The notes under the pieces are model-generated. The model saw only the letters and a list, made by a program, of their open reading frames with translations. It was not told the DNA's origin and did not search any database. Positions 15,455 to 23,805 of a DNA stretch of 44,001 bases are shown here, in pieces. The position numbers were made by a program, and so were the translations under genes. Source of the DNA: Brasilonema sp. CT11 (GTDB lineage Bacteria > Cyanobacteriota > Cyanobacteriia > Cyanobacteriales > Nostocaceae); the NCBI RefSeq assembly GCF_017982655.1, contig NZ_JABXYX010000062.1, positions 1 through 44,001 of the forward strand, given 5' to 3'. Numbering within the stretch: the first letter of the stretch is position 1; every line of letters starts with the position of its first letter.

Positions 15455-18405
15455 AATTAAATTGTAATTGTAACTGTAACTGTCATTCTCAGCATAAATC
15501 AAACTGTGGCTGCTGTGAAGGTGTAGAAATTTTAACACCACTGAAGGTAGCAAACCCACCAGGCTTATATACTTTAGGGTATAGAGTAGGCACCCATGCC
15601 AGCTTTTTGGAGACGATGAAAGCGCGTCTGGGTGACAGCAGCTTTCCATCGCTCAAAAACTTGAAAATACGGGATGCTAATGACCCATCTATCGCCTTCT
15701 TAGATGCATGGGCGACTGTGGCTGATGTTTTAACATTTTATACTGAACGAATTGCCAATGAAGGTTATTTACGCACCGCTATTGAGCGTCGTTCTGTGGT
15801 GGAGTTAGGAAACTTAGTAAAATATGTGCCTAGTCCTGGTGTCAGCGCTAGCGTCTATCTAGCTTTTAGCCTTGAAGATGGCTATAACATAGAAATTCCT
15901 GCTGGTATTCGCACCCAAAGTGCAGCTACTTCTGATACACTACCACAATCATTTGAAACGTCTGAAAAACTGCAAGCGCGTGCAGAGTTGAACATTCTTA
16001 AACCTCGGATGACTCAACCGCAGCGGATTGATGCAACAAATGCCACAACAAATGACAAGCTTTATTTAGAAGGTATAAGGACGAACCTCAAAGCTAACGA
16101 TTTACTTTTATTAATCATCATTGCCGATGGTAAACAGCAGCAAATTTGGCGCCGAGTTCAGACTATTGAGCCTCAGTCTGCTGAAAACCGCACCAAGGTC
16201 ATACTACAGCCCTCAGTGCCTGCAATACAACAACCTCCCTCGTCGCCAATCCTAACTAAAGCCGAAAAAATTGAACAAGTCCTCAAACCACCATCACGAC
16301 AACCAGCCAATGCTTTAGAATTGCAGCGTACGAACCAGCAAATCTATGACCCTAACCAGAATATTACACCGTGGTTGATTAGAACTTTAAAGGCTGCTGT
16401 AGGTGACACGATCTATGAAATTTTAACAGGTGATGGGAAAACTTCTAAGTCACAGCAAATTGAGACTCTAGATATCAATACTGGGACAACTTCTGAGTTA
16501 CAGCTAATTGAGGCTTTAGGTATTAAAGCTGAACCCTTTGGACATAACGCCGGACTGAAAGCAGTTATTAATAACAGTGGGCAATTTGATAGTAGATTTG
16601 AAGAATGGCAAATTGCTGGTGTAGAAAATAACAAATTGCCACCAGAGTTGCAGAATGTTATAGCATTAGATGGACAGTATGACCAAATTACACCAGGAAG
16701 TTGGGTTGCAATTGAGCGCGCTGACAAAAATGAACTATGCATTTACGGCGTAGAAAAAGTTGAGAATATATCTAAAACAGACTATGGCTTCGTTGCCAGG
16801 GTAACGCAACTCACTTTAGATAAACCTTGGTTAAATGAAAATGATACATCTTTAGAGGTGCTGCGTAAAACGACGGTATATCTCCAAAGCGAAGTTCTCT
16901 CTTTGGTAGAAAAACCCATTGGCTTGGATGTTTCCAATAAGGCGAAAACATCTACCGAACATGACATCCGCGACCAAATGGAAATTGAACTGGATAATCT
17001 TTACGAAGGTTTACAGCCCGGTCGTTGGCTAATTATTTCTGGCGATCGCAGTGATATACCCAACATTGGCGGTGTCAGGGCTAGCGAAGTCGTCATGTTG
17101 TCAGGAGTCAGACAGGGTGTACGTCCTGATTTACCTAACGATAAACCCCACACCTTCCTCAGATTTGCTCAACCTCTAGCTTATTCTTACAAGCGTGACA
17201 CTGTTACTATTTATGGTAATGTGGTAAAGGCTACTCATGGAGAAACCCGTACTGAAATACTTGGCAGTGGCGATGCATCTGTGGCAAACCAGCAATTTAC
17301 GCTTTCTGCGCGACCCCTCACTTATCTACCAGCACTGACACCTACAGGTGTTACTAGCACTTTGGAGGTATATGTCAACGATGTCCGTTGGCATGAGGCG
17401 GAAAGTTTGGATCGCTTAAGCATAACAGACCGTTGCTTTATTACCCAAACTGACAATGACGGCAATGTAACTATTATCTTCGGTGATGGGAAAAATGGGG
17501 CTAGGTTACCCAATGGTATTGAAAATGTGAAAGCCGTCTACCGCACTGGTATTGGTCAAGCAGGTAATGTAGCAGCAGAACAAATCAAGCAGCTAGTGAC
17601 ACAACCACTGGGTTTAAAAGGTGTCATTAATCCTCTACCAGCAACAGGTGGTGCAGACAGAGAAAATCACGACCAAATACGTCGCAATGCACCTTCGGGA
17701 ATGACATCCCTAAACCGTGCAGTTTCAGTTAAGGACTATGCAGACTTTGCTCGTTACTTTGGCGGAATTGACAAAGCCAGCGCTGTGCGTCTTTCAGATG
17801 GGGTTCGTCAAGTTCTTCATCTTACTATTGCTGGCGCCAACGATATCCCTATTGATAAAAACTCAGATTTATACCGTAACTTTATCCAAGCACTACAGAA
17901 GTTTGGCGACCCCTATCTCCCCGTGCAAGTAGATATACGGGAATTAATGTTGTTAATTATTAGCGTCGATGTGCGTATTTTACCAGATTATCAATGGGAA
18001 TCGGTAGGATTGAAAATTCGGGCTGCCTTATTCGACACTTTCAGTTTTGAACGTCGAAAACTGGGTCAAGATGTGGAACTTAGCGAGGTCATCAGCACGA
18101 TTCAACAAGTGGCTGGAGTCGATTATGTTGATGTGGATATTTTAGATAGCGCTTCGGAAACTGAAGCTAAACAACCAGAGCTTTTGAGAACAAAACTCGA
18201 AAACCTCGCCAAAGTAGGTATGCAATCGGGTGCAAAACAGCCATTACAACCAAAACAAAGAATCCATGTCAATTTAGCTTACGCCCATTCAGTGGATAGC
18301 GATAGCGCTGATAAGTTACCCTATGACCGCATTGAACCTGCTCAATTAGCGATTCTCAGCCCTCAAGTCGCGGACACGCTAATTCTTAAGGAATTAAAAT
18401 TATGA
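15451..18405 (+). CDS. Second large baseplate assembly protein (gp7/Pvc12-like)
   Basis: The 984-aa product belongs to the same broad 'putative baseplate assembly protein' group. It contains YRVGTHASFLETMKARL at residues about 45-60, IAFLDAWATVADVLTFYTERIANEGYLRTAIERRSVVELGNLVKYVPSPGVSAS at about 75-130, and a VTIIFGDGKNGARLPNGIENVKAVYRTGIGQAGNVAAEQI segment near 670-710. The N-terminus is unusually Cys-rich: Cys at 5, 7, 9, 11, 19, 21 and 22, with His at 12 and 15. CGCCEG is common in relatives, but the CNCNCNC extension is distinctive and could bind metal or form disulfides. It is the larger wedge component, paired with the upstream gp6-like protein. Confidence 0.85.
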   Translation: MKLNCNCNCNCHSQHKSNCGCCEGVEILTPLKVANPPGLYTLGYRVGTHASFLETMKARLGDSSFPSLKNLKIRDANDPSIAFLDAWATVADVLTFYTERIANEGYLRTAIERRSVVELGNLVKYVPSPGVSASVYLAFSLEDGYNIEIPAGIRTQSAATSDTLPQSFETSEKLQARAELNILKPRMTQPQRIDATNATTNDKLYLEGIRTNLKANDLLLLIIIADGKQQQIWRRVQTIEPQSAENRTKVILQPSVPAIQQPPSSPILTKAEKIEQVLKPPSRQPANALELQRTNQQIYDPNQNITPWLIRTLKAAVGDTIYEILTGDGKTSKSQQIETLDINTGTTSELQLIEALGIKAEPFGHNAGLKAVINNSGQFDSRFEEWQIAGVENNKLPPELQNVIALDGQYDQITPGSWVAIERADKNELCIYGVEKVENISKTDYGFVARVTQLTLDKPWLNENDTSLEVLRKTTVYLQSEVLSLVEKPIGLDVSNKAKTSTEHDIRDQMEIELDNLYEGLQPGRWLIISGDRSDIPNIGGVRASEVVMLSGVRQGVRPDLPNDKPHTFLRFAQPLAYSYKRDTVTIYGNVVKATHGETRTEILGSGDASVANQQFTLSARPLTYLPALTPTGVTSTLEVYVNDVRWHEAESLDRLSITDRCFITQTDNDGNVTIIFGDGKNGARLPNGIENVKAVYRTGIGQAGNVAAEQIKQLVTQPLGLKGVINPLPATGGADRENHDQIRRNAPSGMTSLNRAVSVKDYADFARYFGGIDKASAVRLSDGVRQVLHLTIAGANDIPIDKNSDLYRNFIQALQKFGDPYLPVQVDIRELMLLIISVDVRILPDYQWESVGLKIRAALFDTFSFERRKLGQDVELSEVISTIQQVAGVDYVDVDILDSASETEAKQPELLRTKLENLAKVGMQSGAKQPLQPKQRIHVNLAYAHSVDSDSADKLPYDRIEPAQLAILSPQVADTLILKELKL

Positions 18406-20882
18406 AGAAATCACTCCTACGCCTTTACGAACTCTTACCAGCAATTTACCGCATCCGCGATGCAGAACAAGGTTATCCCCTCCAGGATTTGTTACGTGTC
18501 ATTACTGAACAAGTAGACGTTGTTGAAGCAGACATCACTCAACTTTACGACAACTGGTTTATTGAGACATGCCTTGATTGGGTAGTACCATATATTGGTG
18601 ACCTGATTGACTACCAAAGCGTCCCTAGCAAAATTTTAATTCCTCGACGCTCAGTAGCAAATACTATCCGGAATCGACGACGCAAGGGGACACTGGCACT
18701 GCTGGAATCGCTAGCTTATCAGGTTGCTGGTTGGCAAACACGAGTCGTAGAGTTCTATAAGTTACTCAGTTATACGCAGAATCTTAATTATCAAGGTTCC
18801 TCCAGTCAAACAGTGGATTTGCGCCAAGTCGATGCACTGGACAAATTGGATGGCCCATTTGAAGAATTAGCTCATGCAGTAGATATACGTAGAATTATTT
18901 CACAGTACGATATTGGAAAATACAATACTCATAGTGTTGGTCTCTTTGTTTGTCGGCTCAAAACCTACTCCGTTACTCGGACACCAGCCTATTGTTTAGA
19001 AGAAGTAAGTCCTAATTGCTACACCTTTAGCATTACAGCTAACGATATTCCTCTCTACAACCACCCGCAAAAGTCAGCAGACTCAACCCAAATTGTTCGG
19101 GAGTTGAACTTACCCATCCCCATCAGCAGAAAAGCTCTGAAGTCTCGCATGAGTGACTATTATGACCCAATTCCAGAGATATTTACCAAAAGTGTAGAAA
19201 TTTGGTTGGGTAATGGGTCACAAGTACTACCAGTACCTCCAGAGAAAATAATTGTAGCTGACCTCAGCGATTGGAATTACCAACCTCCTAAAGACCATAT
19301 AGCAGTTGACCCACAACTGGGTCGCATGGCTTTTCCCCTACGCCAATTGCCTAAAAATGGGGTTTGGGTTTCTTACTATTATGGCTTTAGTGCCGATATT
19401 GGCGGTGGCGAATATAACAGAAAATTGAAGAATCCGGAAGGAAATTTACTGCTTTTAGCTGAAGATATTCAAGACCCTGTAACACTGATAGCCAGATTGA
19501 AAGATAACTCTAGTTTATCCCAGTTTTTGCGATCGCAATTTTCCCCCAATACCGAAAAGCTATTAAATAATCACAACAGAGTTTATTCTCCCCAAGCAGC
19601 ATTAATTAAGGCTGTGGTTGGTGAACTCAACCAACTGCTTTTGGGTGAAAGTCTTTATCAGGAACAAAGTTTTGCATCCATCAGGTTAGCTGAGAGAACT
19701 AGTTGGTTCGCACAGCAAAACCCCCAAGGTAAAGAACTAATTCGCCTCAATCGGTTGCTTATGGAAGCTGCTTTTCCTTATGAAATCAGGAGGCACCATG
19801 ACTATAAAATTTATAAGGTTAGTCAAAATTCCAGAGAATGTCATCAAACCATTACCGAGGCAATTTTACAATGGCAGCAAGAGAAACCGCGTCATGCTGT
19901 AATCGAAATTCTTGATAGTGGTGTCTATGTAGAAGGGATTGACATTAATTTAGAGAGTAACCAGACCCTGCAATTGCGTGCAGCCAACGGTAAGCGCCCA
20001 GTTATTCGCATTTTAGACTTGAGGACTTCTTACAGAGATGCTTTAAATGTCACAGTCAAGCCAGGAAGTTGCTTCACCCTCGACGGGTTGCTGATTACTG
20101 GTCGGGGAGTCCATGTAGAAGGCGCCTCAACTAAATGTGACTATGCAATTCCTGCTCAACCAGCTAAAGTGATTATCCGTCACTGTACACTTGTACCAGG
20201 CTGGTCATTGCATTGCGATTGCGAAACTCGACGTTCAAATGAACCAAGTTTGGAGTTATTCAACACAGATGCACAGACCGTAATTGAACACAGTATTATA
20301 GGCTCTATTAAAGTCGATCAGGATGAGATTCACACAGACCCCTTACCTATACACATCTGCGATAGCATAATAGACGCTACCAGCCTTGAATGGCAAGCGA
20401 TTGGAGCAGTAGGTGGCTCTACAGCCCATACCCGATTGACCATTGCACGGTGTACTGTATTTGGTCAGATTCACGTACATGCTATTGATTTGGCAGAAAA
20501 CAGTATTTTCAACGGCAAGATATTTGTTAGCCGTCAACAACAAGGTTGTATGCGTTTTTCTTATGTAACACCCGACTCGCGCACGCCACGACGGTATAAT
20601 TGTCAACCTGATTTAGTAGAACAGGCGGTTACAGAAGCAGCGCAACAGCAACAAGAGCGATCGCGCGTACAACCTCAGTTTCACAGCACACACTATGGCA
20701 CACCTACCTACTGCCAGTTAGCAGATACCTGTGCTGAGGAAATCAAACACGGTGCCGATGATGAATCAGAAATGGGTGTTTTCCACAACCTGTATCAATA
20801 CCAAAAAGCAGCTAACCTACGCACCCATTTGGATGAATATACACCAGCAGATATGCAAGTCGGGATTGTTTACATTAACTAA
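18402..20882 (+). CDS. P2 gpI-type tail protein with C-terminal beta-helix
   Basis: The 826-aa product starts with a P2-I/Pvc-type tail domain: LLRLYELLPAIYRIRDAEQGYPLQDLLRVITEQVDVVEADITQLYDNWFIETCLDWVVPYIGDLIDY, then RRSVANTIRNRRRKGTLALLESLA. Residues about 500-690 alternate short strands and turns (GVYVEGIDINLESNQTLQLRAANGK, CFTLDGLLITGRGVHVEG, VIIRHCTLVPGWSLHCDCE, IHICDSIIDATS, TIARCTVFGQIHVHAIDLAENSIFNG), consistent with a right-handed parallel beta-helix as in tailspikes, with many ladder Cys and His. The C-terminal end (RTHLDEYTPADMQVGIVYIN) is typical of this cyanobacterial family. It is probably a baseplate or fibre component contacting the target or anchoring surface. Confidence 0.82.
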   Translation: MKKSLLRLYELLPAIYRIRDAEQGYPLQDLLRVITEQVDVVEADITQLYDNWFIETCLDWVVPYIGDLIDYQSVPSKILIPRRSVANTIRNRRRKGTLALLESLAYQVAGWQTRVVEFYKLLSYTQNLNYQGSSSQTVDLRQVDALDKLDGPFEELAHAVDIRRIISQYDIGKYNTHSVGLFVCRLKTYSVTRTPAYCLEEVSPNCYTFSITANDIPLYNHPQKSADSTQIVRELNLPIPISRKALKSRMSDYYDPIPEIFTKSVEIWLGNGSQVLPVPPEKIIVADLSDWNYQPPKDHIAVDPQLGRMAFPLRQLPKNGVWVSYYYGFSADIGGGEYNRKLKNPEGNLLLLAEDIQDPVTLIARLKDNSSLSQFLRSQFSPNTEKLLNNHNRVYSPQAALIKAVVGELNQLLLGESLYQEQSFASIRLAERTSWFAQQNPQGKELIRLNRLLMEAAFPYEIRRHHDYKIYKVSQNSRECHQTITEAILQWQQEKPRHAVIEILDSGVYVEGIDINLESNQTLQLRAANGKRPVIRILDLRTSYRDALNVTVKPGSCFTLDGLLITGRGVHVEGASTKCDYAIPAQPAKVIIRHCTLVPGWSLHCDCETRRSNEPSLELFNTDAQTVIEHSIIGSIKVDQDEIHTDPLPIHICDSIIDATSLEWQAIGAVGGSTAHTRLTIARCTVFGQIHVHAIDLAENSIFNGKIFVSRQQQGCMRFSYVTPDSRTPRRYNCQPDLVEQAVTEAAQQQQERSRVQPQFHSTHYGTPTYCQLADTCAEEIKHGADDESEMGVFHNLYQYQKAANLRTHLDEYTPADMQVGIVYIN

Positions 20883-20911
20883 TTCACATTAACTAATTTA
20901 CATTAACTAGG
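20872..20911 (+). repeat. 14-bp tandem repeat (x3) at gene junction
   Basis: ACATTAACTAATTC, ACATTAACTAATTT and ACATTAACTAGG run from the last codons of the tail-protein gene into the ribosome-binding region (AGGAGA) of the next gene. Each copy carries a stop codon, and the first encodes the end of the tail protein. Confidence 0.9.
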
Positions 20912-20919
20912 AGAATATT

Positions 20920-23199
20920 ATGCAAGGCGAATTTAGAGGCGATTTTACCCGTAACACCTACGATAAGAGCAAGCAGTTTCTACGGGTACTCATGCAGCAA
21001 GGGCGAGTCCAACTCGATGCTGACTGGAACGAACAGGTATCTATTTTATTAGACCGCATACAAACCTTAGCCAAGGATATAATTGGACTGCACGGTGGTT
21101 TAGAAGAAAATTGCGGCTTTGAGTTTATCGTTACTGAAGAACAGATTAATAACCTCAAGAATTTGAGTGACGATGAAAAAACAAAGTTAAAGAAACGACT
21201 GCTTTTTGAAGGTTTTCTGATTGGTAAAGGGAATTATTATGTAGAAGGCATACTTTGCGAAAATAACAATTACATACCCTTTGCCCAGCAACCACACTTT
21301 ATCCCTGAGCTAAGTTTAGAAAGTCGTGAATTAAAAGAAAATCCTGGCAATTATCTCGTTTATCTAGACGTTTGGGAACGGCACATTACTTATATTGAAG
21401 ATTACGATAAAGCTCGAATAGGTATTCGTGAAGTTGCTCTAGGTGGCGCCGATACCGCAACTCGTTCGAAGCTAATATGGCAAGTCAAACTGAAAACAAT
21501 TGACAATGATTACAATATCAAAACGGTTGGGCAACAAGTCAGAAGAGATTATAATTATTTCCACAACTTGTTAGGTCAAAACCAATTGAAGTCAGGAAAT
21601 GGCATGTTACGAGCTAGAGCAACAAAACCAGTGACTCCTAGCTCAAAAAAATCCTGTATCATGCCTTTTTATTACAAATTTCGTGGCACAGAAAATCAGC
21701 TTTACCGAGTAGAGATTTTTGATGTTTACCAAACTGGAGAGAATCAGAAATTGACATTTGTTTGGTCACGAGATAATAGTTCAGTTGTTTTTCCTATTGT
21801 AGCATTTTCAAGTAATGAGAGCTTGGGCTTAACCCTGACACTCGAACATTTAAAACGTGGTGATGATTTCAGCTTATCAGTAGGAGATTGGGTAGAAATT
21901 GTATATGATACTTCTGTACTTCATGATGCTCCTAGAGAACTATTAAAAGTTGAGAAAATTGACACCATAGAAAACCTAGTTATACTCCAAGGAGATGTAA
22001 ATTTTGAGAGAATAGGCTCAGAACAAAGTCCTCTACTACGCCGATGGGATTCACATGAAATCTCTGTAGAACCGCAGAACCAAAAAGATGAATGGATTAC
22101 ACTAGAAGATGGCGTTGAGGTTCAATTTTCAGATGGCTTTTATCAGGTAAGCGATTATTGGCTGATTCCCGCGCGCACTGCCACTGGAGATATAGAATGG
22201 CCTAAAATCAAAGAAGGAAGTAAACTTGTACCAGAAGCTCAAAAGCCTCATGGAGTAGCTCATTATTATGCCCCACTTGCAATTATTTCACTTGCCCCAA
22301 ATCAAGCAGAAGCTTATGATTGCCGAAATATCGCCAATCAGACTAAATTTGAATTGAACCGTGTTGTTAACGCTAGTTGGCATCATGACCAGGTGTTTGA
22401 AGTCAGCAGCGTAGGAGAACAGGGGGAGGGGGAAAGCACAACCCCAGACCAAATATTTGCTATTAAATCACAAGATTTAACAAATTTATTGACTCAATTA
22501 GGACTGGTGATTGAGTTCCAAAAACCAGTACAAGTAGATAGTCTGCACCAGCGCAGCGTATTGCTTTGGGCGCAAAAAATAAACGCATCAGGTGGCGTAG
22601 AAACTTATATTTTACCAATAAACATTGAACCAGTAGAGGTTAAAAAGAGAGAAGTAAAGTCTATTCGTTGGTTCATTGGCAATGAGGTAGTAAACGGCGA
22701 ATTCAATTTAATTACAGAAGTGGAGAGTTTAAAAAATCAAGACTTTACTCCTGCTATTCGCTTAATTGTACCAAAGGATTGGTCTACAAAAGATATTTTT
22801 ACCAAAAATAGTTTTTCTCAGTTGAAGGTAATACTACATGGTGATTTGATTTGGAATGAAGAAACCTTATTTGATAGTCCAAATTCAAATGAGACAAAGA
22901 AGCTTAACGACGGTATTGTTCCAGATAATTTACGCCAGCAATTTATAGAAAAAGGAATTGCACTTTCACAAAAAGCTCTTCTTTTTAAAGAAAAGGAGAA
23001 CCTCAAATGGCGATTAATCGATAAGGAAAAGATGTACGTTATTAGGCAAGAAAATAACAAACTAATTATTAACATAGTTCATGCACTGGATGGCAACTAT
23101 ATTTGGCCTGGTGTACCCGATCTCCCTAGTGGAAATGGGTCAGGTGCCGGTGACTGGATTAGTGTTATAAACATCCAGGCCACAATATTTCCCAAATAG
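20920..23199 (+). CDS. DUF6519 protein, CIS-associated
   Basis: The 759-aa product opens MQGEFRGDFTRNTYDKSKQFLRVLMQQGRVQLDADWNEQVSILLDRIQTLAKDIIGLHG, the defining N-terminal motif of DUF6519 proteins found at the ends of CIS and phage-tail-like loci. Further conserved blocks are YLVYLDVWERHITYIED and DTATRSKLIWQVK, then a middle beta-rich region and a variable C-terminus. I see no signal peptide or membrane helix. It starts after AGGAGA at 8-base spacing. It is probably a fibre, collar or surface component, but the biochemical role is not established. It is the last CIS gene in the window. Confidence 0.82.
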   Translation: MQGEFRGDFTRNTYDKSKQFLRVLMQQGRVQLDADWNEQVSILLDRIQTLAKDIIGLHGGLEENCGFEFIVTEEQINNLKNLSDDEKTKLKKRLLFEGFLIGKGNYYVEGILCENNNYIPFAQQPHFIPELSLESRELKENPGNYLVYLDVWERHITYIEDYDKARIGIREVALGGADTATRSKLIWQVKLKTIDNDYNIKTVGQQVRRDYNYFHNLLGQNQLKSGNGMLRARATKPVTPSSKKSCIMPFYYKFRGTENQLYRVEIFDVYQTGENQKLTFVWSRDNSSVVFPIVAFSSNESLGLTLTLEHLKRGDDFSLSVGDWVEIVYDTSVLHDAPRELLKVEKIDTIENLVILQGDVNFERIGSEQSPLLRRWDSHEISVEPQNQKDEWITLEDGVEVQFSDGFYQVSDYWLIPARTATGDIEWPKIKEGSKLVPEAQKPHGVAHYYAPLAIISLAPNQAEAYDCRNIANQTKFELNRVVNASWHHDQVFEVSSVGEQGEGESTTPDQIFAIKSQDLTNLLTQLGLVIEFQKPVQVDSLHQRSVLLWAQKINASGGVETYILPINIEPVEVKKREVKSIRWFIGNEVVNGEFNLITEVESLKNQDFTPAIRLIVPKDWSTKDIFTKNSFSQLKVILHGDLIWNEETLFDSPNSNETKKLNDGIVPDNLRQQFIEKGIALSQKALLFKEKENLKWRLIDKEKMYVIRQENNKLIINIVHALDGNYIWPGVPDLPSGNGSGAGDWISVINIQATIFPK

Positions 23200-23805
23200 C
23201 ACCAATCTACATTGATACCAAACATTAAACATCTCCAGAAAAGACGTAGAGACCGTATTAATCCATTCTTTACAAGCGTTTCAGGCAACGCATAATTAAT
23301 TTCTGGAGATGTCTAATACACTTTACGTGAAATAACGTAGATAGGCTTATACTTTAATTAACTAAACACCATTAGGTAGGTCATTCACTTGTTGATATGA
23401 ATACCTAAATCAAGACATCTATCTGAAGTCTTGAGAGATTTGTCATCAGGCAGGATGGTTTTTTTTGTAAGGCTTTTTCGGAAGTTATGTTTTGAAGCGA
23501 GACACAACACATCCTCCTAGCATCAAGGTTGCCATTGCTTATTTGATTTCTCGTAGAAAACAAACCACTGCTTTAGAGACTGACATAGCCAAATGAATGT
23601 TCCCAAGAATTTTTTTGATGTGGAAAAACCGTTGTTAATTTCGGCTATAACACAAATAAGTCAGTTTTCTGTTACTAAAGTCACTTGCGGTAACGCAACT
23701 AATTAGGAATAATTACAGTTTCATGTACTTTTTTTCCGGACAAGGCCATAAAAATCTGGAAAAATTGTCCATACCAATCCTACTATCGCTCACAAAATCA
23801 CACGG
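23200..23805. other. Intergenic region after the CIS locus
   Basis: No credible gene is visible in these 606 bases. They contain an 84-base element with perfect 13-base inverted ends (23229-23312), a short TCAAGAC...GTCTTGA stem near 23411-23436 and a T-rich tract near 23460 that may mark transcription end. Confidence 0.5.
23229..23312. repeat. 84-bp element with 13-bp terminal inverted repeats
   Basis: ACATCTCCAGAAA at 23229-23241 is the exact reverse complement of 23300-23312. The interior has no coding potential. It could be a small MITE-like element or a long-looped transcript end for the CIS operon. No convincing target duplication is visible. Confidence 0.6.

Noticed and set aside
1-23199. 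Complete prophage
   Set aside because: Only tail/baseplate-type genes plus the AAA+, DUF4157 and DUF4255 proteins are present, with no capsid, terminase, portal, lysis or integrase genes. This is a CIS locus.
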